Positions 43,720 through 53,218 of a stretch of DNA of 64,000 nt are shown here, piece by piece. The notes below the pieces were generated by a model. It was not told the origin of the DNA, did no database searches, and worked only from the letters and a program-made list of their open reading frames with translations. A program made the position numbers and the translations under genes. This stretch comes from Hohaiivirga grylli. Its GTDB lineage: Bacteria; Pseudomonadota; Alphaproteobacteria; Rhizobiales; Beijerinckiaceae. The stretch covers positions 434,001 to 498,000 of the forward strand of contig NZ_JBBYXI010000003.1 in assembly GCF_039655745.1 (NCBI RefSeq), read 5' to 3'. How positions within the stretch are numbered: position 1 is the stretch's first letter; each line of letters starts with the position of its first letter.

Positions 43720-44048
43720 CGTAACCGCCTCATATAGAATTAGTAATCCGGTTTTAATTATCCCCGGAGCAGGGAGTAGGAAGCTATACATACGGTTATC
43801 TACGTAGTGCAGACCGAGGTATAAGCACCCTCCTAATAAAGAAATAAGATGTTTCTGGATAGAGCATTCGTTAAATAATCGTAAATAATTGACAGGCGCA
43901 TCGTCTAGGTCTGTTTTTAGGCTCTGACATCAAGCGCTTGAGATATTAAATTGTGCTTCATGGCACAAAGGTATCCGATAGAGACGCATTATATCTTCAG
44001 ACATGCTAGATATGTGATCAATATGATCTTCAATTGCGGAGGTACGTG
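43720..44048. other. 329-base divergent region between the DUF47-pit operon and qor
   Basis: No gene is seen. A perfect 12-base palindrome TCAAGCGCTTGA lies at 43930-43941 and a -35-like TTGACA at 43889-43894. A PhoB box was looked for and not found: only one half-site resembling CTGTCAA is present. Confidence 0.5.
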
Positions 44049-45020
44049 ATGGCTAAAGGTATTCTGGTAAAGGCAAATGGTGGCCCTGAGGTTCTGGAAT
44101 ATTGTGATGTACCTGTTGCCAGGCCCCGTGAAGGGCAGGTTCTCATTCGTCAAAACGCAATTGGTGTGAATTTTATTGACGTTTATTATCGAAGTGGCCT
44201 TTATCCATCTCAACTCCCATTCGTTCCCGGGAGCGAAGGGGCAGGTGTTGTTCTCGAAGTCGGGCCGGGCGTTAGCCATTTTAAAAAGGGTGATCGTGTT
44301 GCCTATGGCATGTCATCCGGTGCCTATGCGGAAGAACGCGTTGTTGATGAAAAGATACTCGTGCATATTCCCGAAGGTATTTCTGATGAGATTGCCGCTT
44401 CCATGATGTTGAAGGGGCTGACAGCACAATATCTTCTGCGTCGGACATTCCCGGTTAAGCCCGGTCACACTATTTTGTTTCATGCTGCAGCTGGTGGTGT
44501 TGGTTTGATTGCCTGCCAGTGGGCCAAGCATCTTGGCGCAACGGTTATTGGTACGGTCGGTTCTCAGGATAAAGTGCAGCTTGCCAAAGATAATGGTTGT
44601 GATCACGTTATCCTTTATCGTGATGAAGACTTTGTTGCCCGTGTTAATGAGATTACAGGCGGCAAGCGCTGTGATGTTGTTTATGATGGTGTTGGAAAAT
44701 CCACATTCCCCGGTTCTCTGGACTGCCTGAAGCCTTTTGGAATGTTTGTCAGCTTTGGTAATGCTTCTGGCCCCGTTGATGCCTTTAACCTTGGGTTACT
44801 TGCCCAGAAGGGCTCTCTCTATGCGACCCGTCCAAGTCTTGGTGCGCATGTTGCTGATCGCAAAGTTCTGGATGAGATGGCCGCTGATCTCTTTTCTGTT
44901 GTGAAAAGTGGTGCGGTTAAAATACCTCTTCATGCCCGCTATAAGCTATCAGAAGCCCGACAGGCTCACGAGGCACTTGAATCACGTCAGACAACAGGGG
45001 CTATGGTTCTTCTCCCATAA
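44049..45020 (+). CDS. qor: NADPH:quinone oxidoreductase (zeta-crystallin type)
   Basis: 323-residue medium-chain reductase without structural zinc. Features: N-terminal GroES-like domain (PREGQVLIRQNAIGVNFIDVYYRSGLYP, PFVPGSEGAGVVLEVGPGV), a Rossmann domain with AAAGGVGLIACQWAKHLGATVIGTV for NADPH, and FVSFGNASGPV. It reduces quinones by one or two electrons, usually in oxidative or xenobiotic stress. The start ATG 44049 has GGAGG six bases upstream, whereas a longer reading has none. A strong terminator follows. Confidence 0.93.
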   Translation: MAKGILVKANGGPEVLEYCDVPVARPREGQVLIRQNAIGVNFIDVYYRSGLYPSQLPFVPGSEGAGVVLEVGPGVSHFKKGDRVAYGMSSGAYAEERVVDEKILVHIPEGISDEIAASMMLKGLTAQYLLRRTFPVKPGHTILFHAAAGGVGLIACQWAKHLGATVIGTVGSQDKVQLAKDNGCDHVILYRDEDFVARVNEITGGKRCDVVYDGVGKSTFPGSLDCLKPFGMFVSFGNASGPVDAFNLGLLAQKGSLYATRPSLGAHVADRKVLDEMAADLFSVVKSGAVKIPLHARYKLSEARQAHEALESRQTTGAMVLLP

Positions 45021-45042
45021 AGTGTGATGCTGCTTGATATTC

Positions 45043-45070
45043 AAACAGCCGGCATTGTCCGGCTGTTTTT
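45043..45070 (+). terminator. Intrinsic terminator after qor
   Basis: 10-bp stem AAACAGCCGG / CCGGCTGTTT with a 6-base loop and T-run. The lplA frame is open through it from 45024, but the terminator shows that lplA translation must start further down. Confidence 0.9.
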
Positions 45071-45143
45071 CATTTTGGAGAACTTTCATATTCTGGTGAG
45101 TGTGTTAGTTTGCGCCAGATTTAATTCGTTTGATGAGTTTCTG

Positions 45144-46157
45144 ATGCGCCTGCGTGTATTGCATTCCCTTTCCCATAACCCGTGGTTCAACCTTGCTGTT
45201 GAAGATTGCATCTTCCGTCAGTTGCCAGCAGATCAATGCGTTCTGTTTCTTTGGCAGAACGCTGATACGGTCGTGATTGGTCGGTCCCAGAACCCATGGA
45301 AAGAATGTAATACCCGTATTATGGAGCAGGACGGTATCAAGTTAGCGCGTCGCCAGAGTGGGGGCGGGGCTGTTTTTCACGATCTTGGAAACAGCTGCTT
45401 CACGTTTATGGCCGGAAAGCCCGGATACGATAAGACGGTTTCAACGGGCATTATTCTGGAGGCGTTAAAAGCTCTTGGTATTGAGGCTTCTGCATCAGGG
45501 CGAAATGATATTGTCGTTGAAACCCCGGAAGGGCAGCGGAAGATATCAGGCTCTGCTTATAAGGAAACGTCTGATCGTGGTTTCCATCACGGAACATTAC
45601 TGCTGCATTCTGACCTGAGCCGATTGGCCCATTATCTGAATCCGGACCCGAAGAAGCTTTTGTCGAAGGGGATTACGTCTGTCACTTCGCGTGTTGCCAA
45701 CCTTGATGAGTTTATTCCAGATATTGATCATGCCCGGATTTGTCAGGCAGTTAGTCAGGCATTCTTTAAACACTATGGCCGCACAGCAGAGGTGGAATAC
45801 ATCTCACCAGAGAAAACCCCGGATTTGCCACGCTTTGAAGAGCAGTTTGCTTTCCAGAGCAGTTGGCAATGGAATTTTGGTGATGCTCCATCCTTCTCGC
45901 ATCTGATGGATACGAGATTTCCATGGGCAGGTATTGAGCTCCACTTTGATGTCGACAGGGGCGGAGAGATTAGTCGCGCACAAATATTTACCGATAGTAT
46001 GAATCCGACACCGCTCGAAGGCTTGGCAGAGATGTTGCCGGGTACTGTCTATCGGCCTGATGCGATGCAGGAGAAGCTTGCACAGTGGCAGGCAGGCTAT
46101 CCTGATATGCCAGAGCTTGCGGATGTCTCCAGCTGGATTGTGCAGGAGATTCGCTAG
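45144..46157 (+). CDS. lplA: Lipoate-protein ligase A
   Basis: 337 residues, the E. coli LplA size (338). The N-terminal domain shows the lipoate/ATP-binding features RRQSGGGAVFHDLGNSCFTFM and the catalytic Lys in QRKISGSAYKE, followed by HGTLLLHSDL, and the C-terminal accessory domain follows (about 250-337). It attaches free lipoate to the E2 subunits of dehydrogenases. ATG 45144 is chosen because it gives the canonical MRLRVLHSLSHNPWFNLAVED start, and the 40 codons upstream cross the qor terminator. The ribosome site is weak (GATGAG). Confidence 0.93.
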   Translation: MRLRVLHSLSHNPWFNLAVEDCIFRQLPADQCVLFLWQNADTVVIGRSQNPWKECNTRIMEQDGIKLARRQSGGGAVFHDLGNSCFTFMAGKPGYDKTVSTGIILEALKALGIEASASGRNDIVVETPEGQRKISGSAYKETSDRGFHHGTLLLHSDLSRLAHYLNPDPKKLLSKGITSVTSRVANLDEFIPDIDHARICQAVSQAFFKHYGRTAEVEYISPEKTPDLPRFEEQFAFQSSWQWNFGDAPSFSHLMDTRFPWAGIELHFDVDRGGEISRAQIFTDSMNPTPLEGLAEMLPGTVYRPDAMQEKLAQWQAGYPDMPELADVSSWIVQEIR

Positions 46158-46311
46158 TCATATTTGAGGGCCAGAATGGTATTGGTCTTTCTATATCCAT
46201 AAAAGCACAGGTATCTGTTGTGGACGGGACACTTTCTTTTGAAGGGAGAAAGAGAAGGTGTGGTGAGATTTTTCCACGACATAACTTATTGAAAACAAAT
46301 AAAATAAATGA

Positions 46312-46326
46312 GAACAAAAAAAGAAC
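46312..46326. promoter_or_regulatory. LexA (SOS) box upstream of recA
   Basis: GAAC-N7-GAAC, the direct-repeat LexA consensus of alphaproteobacteria, is present with an all-A spacer. It lies 95 bases before the recA ATG; a third GAAC at 46337-46340 is off-spacing. Confidence 0.88.
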
Positions 46327-46420
46327 TTGCAAATGAGAACAAAATGAGTACATATGACGATGTAGCAATTAAAGACTACGTTGTGATTTTTTCAGGCCCC
46401 TGCCATAAGGATGTCCGATA

Positions 46421-47518
46421 ATGAATCAGGCTGCATTGCGTTTGGTGGAAAATTCTTCAATGGACAAAGACAAATCTAAGGCGCTCGACGCTGCTCTCTC
46501 TCAGATTGAACGTGCTTTTGGCAAAGGCTCGATTATGCGGCTTGGTAAAAACCAGGCTCCGGTAGAGATTGAGACAATTTCAACAGGCTCGTTAGGGCTT
46601 GATATCGCTCTTGGCGTTGGCGGTCTGCCACGTGGCCGCGTGATTGAAATCTACGGCCCGGAATCATCCGGTAAGACAACGCTTGCCCTGCATACTGTTG
46701 CTGAGGCTCAAAAGCGTGGCGGTGTTTGTGCTTTCGTTGATGCTGAGCATGCTCTTGATACTGTTTATGCCCGCAAACTGGGCGTCCAGCTTGATGATCT
46801 CCTGATCTCTCAGCCAGATACAGGTGAGCAGGCGCTTGAGATTGCAGATACGCTTGTGCGTTCAGGCGCGATTGACGTTCTGGTTGTTGACTCTGTTGCC
46901 GCTCTGACACCACGCGCTGAGCTTGATGGCGAAATGGGTGACATGCAGCCTGGTCTTCAGGCACGTCTGATGAGCCAGGCGCTTCGCAAACTGACCGGTT
47001 CAATTTCCCGTTCCAACACGATGGTCATCTTCATCAATCAGGTTCGTATGAAGATTGGTGTCATGTATGGTTCTCCAGAGACGACAACAGGCGGTAACGC
47101 TCTGAAGTTCTATGCTTCTGTTCGTCTGGATATCCGTCGTGTTTCAACTCTGAAAGACCGTGAAGAAGCCGTTGGTAACAACGTGCGTGTGAAGGTCGTC
47201 AAGAACAAGGTTGCACCTCCTTTCAAACAGGTCGAATTCGACATCATGTTTGGTGAAGGTATTTCCAAGATGGGTGAACTGGTTGATCTCGGTGTTAAGG
47301 CCGGGATTGTTGAGAAATCAGGTTCCTGGTTCTCATATGACAGCCAGCGTCTTGGTCAGGGGCGTGAAAACGCCAAGCAGTTTCTGAAGGATAATCCTGA
47401 CGTTGCTGAAAAGATCGAGAGCCAGATTCGTCAGAATGCAGGCCTGCTTGCCGATCAGATTCTGGAGGCCGTTGAGCCTACAGCCGATGATCTGGATGAA
47501 GGGAAGCCAGAAGAATAA
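46421..47518 (+). CDS. recA: Recombinase RecA
   Basis: 365 residues. N-terminal polymerisation helix (KALDAALSQIERAFGKGSIMRLG), Walker A GPESSGKTT at 79-87, Walker B DVLVVDSVAALTPRAELDGEMGD, the L2 loop TGGNALKFYASVRLDIRR with FINQVRMKIGVMYGSPETT ahead of it, and a short acidic tail. RecA drives homologous recombination and the self-cleavage of LexA. AAGGA lies ahead of the ATG. A LexA box is upstream and a terminator downstream, so it is monocistronic and damage-inducible. Confidence 0.98.
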   Translation: MNQAALRLVENSSMDKDKSKALDAALSQIERAFGKGSIMRLGKNQAPVEIETISTGSLGLDIALGVGGLPRGRVIEIYGPESSGKTTLALHTVAEAQKRGGVCAFVDAEHALDTVYARKLGVQLDDLLISQPDTGEQALEIADTLVRSGAIDVLVVDSVAALTPRAELDGEMGDMQPGLQARLMSQALRKLTGSISRSNTMVIFINQVRMKIGVMYGSPETTTGGNALKFYASVRLDIRRVSTLKDREEAVGNNVRVKVVKNKVAPPFKQVEFDIMFGEGISKMGELVDLGVKAGIVEKSGSWFSYDSQRLGQGRENAKQFLKDNPDVAEKIESQIRQNAGLLADQILEAVEPTADDLDEGKPEE

Positions 47519-47549
47519 GAAATAAAGCCGCTTTATAAGCTGCTTTCAG

Positions 47550-47592
47550 AAAGCGTTCCGTCGTCTCCCACAAGACACGGAGCGCTTTTTTA
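47550..47592 (+). terminator. Intrinsic terminator after recA
   Basis: Long stem AAAGCG-TT-CCGT pairing with ACGG-AG-CGCTTT, interrupted by a 2-base internal loop, followed by a T-run. Confidence 0.85.
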
Positions 47593-47764
47593 TATCCGGA
47601 AATGTTATGAAAGAGGTGATTAAGCCTTATTTCCGTTAATGATTGGCATAAATCCTATGGAAAAGCGCTTACACTTTTCCTAATCATGCTCTAAAAGCAC
47701 TTTAGACCTAGGGGGTAATTGCCCGTAGGTCGTTGTTTATCAATTTTGAGAGTTCGAGCATTCC

Positions 47765-50413
47765 ATGAGCGGCGTAAACGAAATCCGGTCGGCTTTTCTT
47801 AATTACTTTGCCAAGAACGGGCATGAAGTTGTTCCTTCAAGTCCGCTTGTACCGCGCAACGACCCAACCCTGATGTTCACCAACGCGGGTATGGTTCAGT
47901 TCAAGAACGTATTTACCGGAGCGGAAAAACGCCCTTACAGCACGGCGGTCACATCTCAGAAGTGCGTTCGTGCCGGCGGTAAACATAACGACCTTGATAA
48001 TGTCGGCTATACAGCCCGCCATCACACTTTCTTTGAAATGCTCGGGAACTTTTCATTCGGAGATTACTTCAAGGATCGTGCCATTGAGCTTGCTTGGAAT
48101 CTGGTGACCAAAGAGTTTGAACTTCCAAAAGAAAAGCTTCTGGTCACAGTTTACTCTGAAGACGAAGAAGCAGCGACCCTATGGAAAAAGATTGCTGGCC
48201 TGACGGATGACAAGATTATCCGTATTTCGACATCCGACAATTTCTGGCAGATGGGCGATACTGGTCCGTGTGGTCCTTGTTCTGAAATCTTCTTTGATCA
48301 TGGCGACCATATTCCCGGTGGCCCTCCCGGTTCCCCTGATGAAGATGGTGATCGCTTCATTGAAATCTGGAACCTCGTGTTCATGCAATACGAGCAGCTG
48401 AAGCCGGGTGAGCGCATTGCTCTGCCACGTCCATCTATTGATACGGGTATGGGGCTGGAGCGTATTTCGGCTGTTCTTCAAGGTACACATGATAACTACG
48501 AAACCGATATGATGCGTGGTTTGATTGGTGTTGTTGAAAGCCTTACCAATGTGGATGCCAATGGCCCACAGAAGGCGTCACATCGCGTGATTGCAGATCA
48601 CCTGCGTGCATCTTCCTTCCTTGTATCTGACGGCGTTCTGCCGTCCAATGAAGGCCGCGGTTACGTTCTGCGCCGCATTATGCGCCGCGCCATGCGCCAT
48701 GCGCAGCTTCTTGGTGCTAAAGAGCCGTTGATGTATCGTCTCGTCCCAGCTCTTGTTCGTGAAATGGGACAGGCGTATCCTGAGCTTATCCGTGCAGAGG
48801 CACTCATTACAGAAACACTGAAGCTCGAAGAGACACGCTTCCGTAAGACACTTGTTCGTGGTCTTGGTATTCTTGATGAAGAAACACGTACACTTGTTCC
48901 CGGTGCCAAGCTGTCTGGTGAGGTCGCCTTTACACTCTATGATACCTATGGCTTTCCGCTTGATCTGACACAGGATGCGTTGAAATCCCGTAACATCGAT
49001 GTTGATACGGATGCTTTTAATGTCGCTATGGAACGTCAGCGTGAAATGGCCCGTGCTGCTTGGGCCGGTTCAGGTGAGGCCGCAACTGAGACCGTCTGGT
49101 TCGGTGTGAAAGAAAAGGTCGGTGCAACCGAGTTCCTTGGTTATGATACTGAAAAGGCTGAAGGCGTTATCACTGCTTTGCTGAAAGATGGTAGTGAAGT
49201 CACTTCGCTCAAAGCAGGTGATACAGGTATCGCTATTCTCAATCAGACACCTTTTTATGGTGAATCCGGTGGTCAGGTTGGTGATACCGGCGTCATGAGC
49301 GGTGAAGGTATCAAGGTTGAGGTAACAGCAACTGAGAAGAAGCTGGGTGATCTTTTCGTTCATCATGTCACTGTACGTGAAGGTGAGCTGAAGGTTGGTT
49401 CTGCTGTGGAGCTTAGTGTTGATCATGGACGCCGTTCCGCCATCCGTGCAAACCATTCGGCAACCCACTTGCTGCATGAGGCCCTTCGTCAGGTTCTTGG
49501 TGATCACGTTGCTCAGAAGGGCTCTTTGGTTGCTCCAGAGCGTCTGCGTTTTGACTTTGCGCAGCCAACACCGATTTCTGCAGAAGAGCTGCAACGGGTT
49601 GAGGATATTGCCAATAAGATCTTGCTGGAGAACCAGCCGGTTGTAACGAAGCTGATGGCCGTCGATGAAGCCATTGAATCCGGTGCCCGTGCGCTCTTTG
49701 GTGAGAAGTACGGCGAGGAAGTTCGTGTTGTCTCCATGGGGCTTGATCCGCAAGGCTCATCTAACCGCGCATTCTCTGTTGAGCTTTGTGGTGGTACGCA
49801 TGTGGCTCGTACGGGTGATATCGGCCTGATCTCGGTTGTCTCAGAAGGTGCCGTTGCAGCTGGTGTTCGTCGTATTGAAGCGATGACAGGTAACGCAGCT
49901 CGCCATTACATTGCAGAGCAGGGACGTAAGCTGCATGAAGTTGCAGATATCCTCAAGGCACCTGTCAATGATGCGTCTGAGCGTGTTTCTGCTCTTGTTG
50001 AAGAGAAGCGCAAGCTTGAGCGTGAATTGGCTGATGTTCGTCGTAAGCTCGCTATGGGTGGGGCTGGAGCTGATGCCGATGAGTTCAAGGATGTCAAAGG
50101 CGTGAAGCTGATGGCTAAAGTTGTCACTGGTATCGAGATGAAAGATCTCAAGAGCCTTGCCGATGAAGGCAAGAAGCGTATTGGTTCTGGTATCGTTGCC
50201 ATTGTCGGTGTCGCCGAAGATGGCAAGGCCGGCCTGGTTGTTGGTGTGACGGAAGATCTGACTGAGAAGTTTGATGCGGTCACACTGGTTCGTGCCGGTT
50301 CTGAAAAGCTCGGCGGCAAAGGTGGCGGAGGTCGTAAAGACATGGCACAGGCTGGTGGCCCGGATGGAGCTCAGGCTGAAGAAGCTCTCAAGGCTGTTGA
50401 GGCAGCTATCTGA
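47765..50413 (+). CDS. alaS: Alanyl-tRNA synthetase
   Basis: 882 residues, full length. Class II catalytic core (RSAFLNYFAKNGHEVVPSSPLVPRNDPTLMFTNAGMVQFKNVF; NVGYTARHHTFFEMLGNFSFGDYF), tRNA-recognition region (ADHLRASSFLVSDGVLPSNEGRGYVLRRIMRRA), editing domain with zinc ligands in NHSATHLLHEAL and CGGTHVARTGDIG, and the C-terminal DHHA1 domain (GGRKDMAQAGGPD). It charges tRNA-Ala and hydrolyses Ser- or Gly-tRNA-Ala. It follows recA as in other Hyphomicrobiales but is separated by a terminator and 170 bases. Confidence 0.98.
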   Translation: MSGVNEIRSAFLNYFAKNGHEVVPSSPLVPRNDPTLMFTNAGMVQFKNVFTGAEKRPYSTAVTSQKCVRAGGKHNDLDNVGYTARHHTFFEMLGNFSFGDYFKDRAIELAWNLVTKEFELPKEKLLVTVYSEDEEAATLWKKIAGLTDDKIIRISTSDNFWQMGDTGPCGPCSEIFFDHGDHIPGGPPGSPDEDGDRFIEIWNLVFMQYEQLKPGERIALPRPSIDTGMGLERISAVLQGTHDNYETDMMRGLIGVVESLTNVDANGPQKASHRVIADHLRASSFLVSDGVLPSNEGRGYVLRRIMRRAMRHAQLLGAKEPLMYRLVPALVREMGQAYPELIRAEALITETLKLEETRFRKTLVRGLGILDEETRTLVPGAKLSGEVAFTLYDTYGFPLDLTQDALKSRNIDVDTDAFNVAMERQREMARAAWAGSGEAATETVWFGVKEKVGATEFLGYDTEKAEGVITALLKDGSEVTSLKAGDTGIAILNQTPFYGESGGQVGDTGVMSGEGIKVEVTATEKKLGDLFVHHVTVREGELKVGSAVELSVDHGRRSAIRANHSATHLLHEALRQVLGDHVAQKGSLVAPERLRFDFAQPTPISAEELQRVEDIANKILLENQPVVTKLMAVDEAIESGARALFGEKYGEEVRVVSMGLDPQGSSNRAFSVELCGGTHVARTGDIGLISVVSEGAVAAGVRRIEAMTGNAARHYIAEQGRKLHEVADILKAPVNDASERVSALVEEKRKLERELADVRRKLAMGGAGADADEFKDVKGVKLMAKVVTGIEMKDLKSLADEGKKRIGSGIVAIVGVAEDGKAGLVVGVTEDLTEKFDAVTLVRAGSEKLGGKGGGGRKDMAQAGGPDGAQAEEALKAVEAAI

Positions 50414-50439
50414 GACCTCTGTTAGAATTTAAACAATAC

Positions 50440-50474
50440 AGGGCCATATCTCCTTTGATATGGCCCTTTTTTAT
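50440..50474 (+). terminator. Intrinsic terminator after alaS
   Basis: 11-bp stem AGGGCCATATC / GATATGGCCCT with a 6-base loop and a run of T. Confidence 0.92.
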
Positions 50475-50635
50475 TAAGATTTGGGAGATGAACCGGTTAT
50501 GCCACGAGAACCTGCGACAATTCGCTAAAACATTTGAGTTCTATAATATGGACAATATATTTGATATAAAGAACGAATTGAGCTAGGAAGCGTCACATAA
50601 GAAATTTTTGTCAGTGAGCACTTCAGGATAAAATT

Positions 50636-51967
50636 ATGCCTTCTCCACGTTCGGTTCCAGTTATTGGTGATGAAACTCTACCCGAGAAAGTTGATGTGGT
50701 TGTCATCGGGGGAGGGATCATAGGTTGTTCTACTGCATTGGAATTGGCTGAACGCGGATTAAAAGTTGCTGTTTGTGAAAAAGGTAATATTGGGCGCGAG
50801 CAGTCCGGACAAAACTGGGGCTGGGTGCGTATAGGCCGCAGGGATTCACGCGAGGTTCCTCTGATGGCTGAAGCCTTGCGTTTATGGCCTGAACTAGAGA
50901 AGCGTACAGGTCATGCTACGGGGTATAACCGTTGTGGGATTGTATTTTCATGTACATCTGATGCTGAATATGCGCGTTACGAAGCATGGCTCGAAAACCT
51001 CAAGGGGTTAGACGTTGATTCTCGCATGATTTCTGCAGGGGAATATAAGAAGTTGTTTCCCGGTAATACCCTTGATGTCAAAGGGGGGCACTACACACCG
51101 GATGATGGATGTGCAGAGCCTCAGCTGGCCACTGCCGCGATTGCAGAAGGTGCGCGTGCCAAGGGTTGTTATATCCTTACAGAATGTGCTGTTCGCGGTC
51201 TGGAGACAACTGCTGGGCAGGTATCTGCTGTTGTAACAGAGCGCGGAACGATTGCCTGTCAGGCGATTGTTCTTGCAGGCGGTGCATGGTCAAGTCTGTT
51301 TCTTGGTTCTTTGGGAGTGCGTCTACCTCAACTGCGGGTATTGAACTCGGTTTTACGTACTGAGCCGCTGGAGGGTGGACCAGATACAACGCTCTGGACA
51401 TGGGATTTTGCGGCACGTAAACGCAAAGATGGCGGATATACGATCGCTTCTGGTCAGGCCAATCTTGTCGATGTTGTCCCTAAGTCCTTCAGCTATTTTA
51501 TTGATTATCTTCCAACCCTAAAGCATGAGTGGCGTGCTCTCTCCTTGCGTTTCTCAAGCCGTTTCTTTGAAGAAGCACGCATACCGAACAAATGGGCTTT
51601 AAATGAAGAAAGTCCTTTCGAGTATCACCGCAGTCTTGATCCTGTTCCTTCCCGAAAGATTCTAGATCGGGCATTTGAGGCTGCGTGCCGCACAATGCCG
51701 GTCTTTAGGAAAACAAAGGTTGCACAACGTTGGGGTGGTTATATTGATACAGTTCCGGATGCTGTTCCGGTTATTTCACCAATAGAGAAGATTCCGGGGC
51801 TTTTCGTAGCAACAGGATTCTCTGGCCATGGCTTTGGGATTGGCCCAGCCGCAGGGCGTCTCATGGCAAATCTCGTAACAGGGGAGAAACCATTGGTTGA
51901 TCCTCACAATTTTCGCCTGTCACGTTTTTCAGATGGGACTAAAACTGTTGTTGAATGCGGTTTCTGA
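50636..51967 (+). CDS. FAD-dependent oxidoreductase (D-amino-acid oxidase/DadA family)
   Basis: 443 residues. The N-terminal Rossmann motif (VVIGGGIIGCSTALELAERG) binds FAD; the middle substrate domain and the C-terminal GYIDTVPDAVPVISPIEKIPGLFVATGFSGHGFGIGPAAGRLMANLV are those of the DAO family. Typical substrates are amines or amino acids such as sarcosine, proline or D-amino acids; the true one cannot be assigned from context. It stands alone, 68 bases before the first codon of the next gene. No signal peptide is present. The upstream 158-base gap shows nothing recognisable. Confidence 0.9.
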   Translation: MPSPRSVPVIGDETLPEKVDVVVIGGGIIGCSTALELAERGLKVAVCEKGNIGREQSGQNWGWVRIGRRDSREVPLMAEALRLWPELEKRTGHATGYNRCGIVFSCTSDAEYARYEAWLENLKGLDVDSRMISAGEYKKLFPGNTLDVKGGHYTPDDGCAEPQLATAAIAEGARAKGCYILTECAVRGLETTAGQVSAVVTERGTIACQAIVLAGGAWSSLFLGSLGVRLPQLRVLNSVLRTEPLEGGPDTTLWTWDFAARKRKDGGYTIASGQANLVDVVPKSFSYFIDYLPTLKHEWRALSLRFSSRFFEEARIPNKWALNEESPFEYHRSLDPVPSRKILDRAFEAACRTMPVFRKTKVAQRWGGYIDTVPDAVPVISPIEKIPGLFVATGFSGHGFGIGPAAGRLMANLVTGEKPLVDPHNFRLSRFSDGTKTVVECGF

Positions 51968-52041
51968 GTTAGCTTCAAGAAGTATTCTCAGGAGATCACT
52001 TCTATCAATTGAAATGCAATTGAAGAGAATCCGGGAGAGCG

Positions 52042-52623
52042 ATGTTTGATAATAACGATAAATCGTTAAGTGATTTCGGGTTTCGAACTGAAGAGTCTCC
52101 CATTGAGCCACATATTCTGATCCATAAGTTTGAAACCTTGATCGGCCCGATGATTGTCTGCGCAACAGAGCAGGGCATTTGCCTGTTGGAATTTACGAAT
52201 CGCCGGATACTGCTCAAACAGTTTTCTGACTTGCAGCGCTTACTTAAAAGCCGAATAATTATTGGTGAAAACAGGTACATTCGGCAGGTGCGAAAAGAGA
52301 TCACTGAATATCTCGACGGGAACCGTCAGAGCTTTGACGTGCCATTGCATATGCCCGGGACAGAATTTCGACAGTTGGCATGGAAAGCCTTGTTGAAGGT
52401 GCCTTATGGCAAGACGCTTTCCTATCTTGAACAGGCTGAAAACTTGGGTAAGCCTGCGGCCGTTCGTGCCGTTGCAGCGGCGAATGGTGCTAATCGTATT
52501 GCGATTATTGTTCCCTGCCACCGCCTTGTTGCGAAGGATGGTTCGCTTGTTGACTATGGTGGTGGGCTTGATCGTAAACGCTGGCTGCTGGAGCACGAGA
52601 GAAAGTATGCGAAGGCATCTTAA
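52042..52623 (+). CDS. ogt: Methylated-DNA-[protein]-cysteine S-methyltransferase (Ogt/Ada C-domain type)
   Basis: 193 residues. The catalytic signature IIVPCHRLV holds the acceptor Cys159; the helix-turn-helix and Asn hinge (GTEFRQLAWKALLKVPYGKTLSYLEQAENLGKPAAVRAVAAANGANRIA) lie before it. The enzyme removes alkyl groups from O6-alkylguanine and is consumed in the reaction. The N-terminal ~85 residues correspond to the Ada C-terminal part rather than an AraC region, so it is a stand-alone repair protein. GGGAG precedes the ATG. Confidence 0.94.
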   Translation: MFDNNDKSLSDFGFRTEESPIEPHILIHKFETLIGPMIVCATEQGICLLEFTNRRILLKQFSDLQRLLKSRIIIGENRYIRQVRKEITEYLDGNRQSFDVPLHMPGTEFRQLAWKALLKVPYGKTLSYLEQAENLGKPAAVRAVAAANGANRIAIIVPCHRLVAKDGSLVDYGGGLDRKRWLLEHERKYAKAS

Positions 52624-52708
52624 GATGCAGCCTTGCATGTGACCTACGTTGTGATCTGAAACTGACGATTATCAGCTTGGGAAGGAGCTGGCTTGCTTCC
52701 GGTAATAT

Positions 52709-52738
52709 AAGCCGGAGTTGTGTAAACCCCGGCTTTTT
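52709..52738 (+). terminator. Intrinsic terminator after ogt
   Basis: 7-bp GC-rich stem AAGCCGG / CCGGCTT with a 13-base loop and a T-run, before the convergent secreted protein gene. Confidence 0.85.
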
Positions 52739-52747
52739 CAGGTCAGA

Positions 52748-53218
52748 CTATTTGAATTTCACGATCATTGCTTCGCCGCCAAGTGAAAGAGACAAGCCGC
52801 GTGACTTGGCTTTCAGACGCATGATGACGCCATGTTCATTTTCCAGCATAAGGACTTCTCCGCCCTTAGGGCCAACTGCACCACCTGCGCGAACCTGACC
52901 GTAGACGCCTTCGAAGTCAGATGGATTGTCGAGTCTGTAGACCGAGCCGGAAGCACGCATTTCCGAAGCACCAATTGAGCCGATGCCGCCGCCACCGATG
53001 GTGAACGCCCGTTTTTTGCCGCCACAATTCAGCACGCCTTCACCACCACCGCCGCCACCAATAAAGGCAACGTTTACCGAGTGAATGGAAACCGTACAGG
53101 ATGGTCTTTCGCGTGTTGTATGTTTGCTGCGCGCAAAGGCATCCTGAGGAGTATAGGTTGCAGCAGCTACAAGACTGGCAATACCTAACATGCCATATTT
53201 CATCATGCGGAAAGTCAT
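52748..53218 (-). CDS. Small secreted glycine-rich protein of unknown function
   Basis: 156 residues. The N-terminal signal peptide (about 1-29, ending DAFA) is followed by a mature protein with a Cys pair (SCTVSI, LNCGGK), glycine clusters (FIGGGGGGEGV, TIGGGGIGSIGASEMRASG) and a beta-rich C-terminus (GVIMRLKAKSRGLSLSLGGEAMIVKF). Its beta-strand/glycine-turn pattern resembles small alphaproteobacterial envelope proteins such as the DUF992 or DUF1134 type, but no family can be named with confidence. AAGGAC precedes the ATG. It is a single gene between ogt and icd. Confidence 0.7.
   Translation of the reverse strand: MTFRMMKYGMLGIASLVAAATYTPQDAFARSKHTTRERPSCTVSIHSVNVAFIGGGGGGEGVLNCGGKKRAFTIGGGGIGSIGASEMRASGSVYRLDNPSDFEGVYGQVRAGGAVGPKGGEVLMLENEHGVIMRLKAKSRGLSLSLGGEAMIVKFK

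Noticed and set aside
43880..43900. PhoB box ahead of the DUF47-pit operon
   Set aside because: Only one half-site resembling CTGTCAA is present on the minus strand; the second, four bases on, matches at three of seven positions.
45024..45143. Extended lipoate ligase N-terminus from ATG 45024
   Set aside because: The added 40 codons pass through the qor terminator hairpin and do not resemble LplA; the 45144 start gives the family length.
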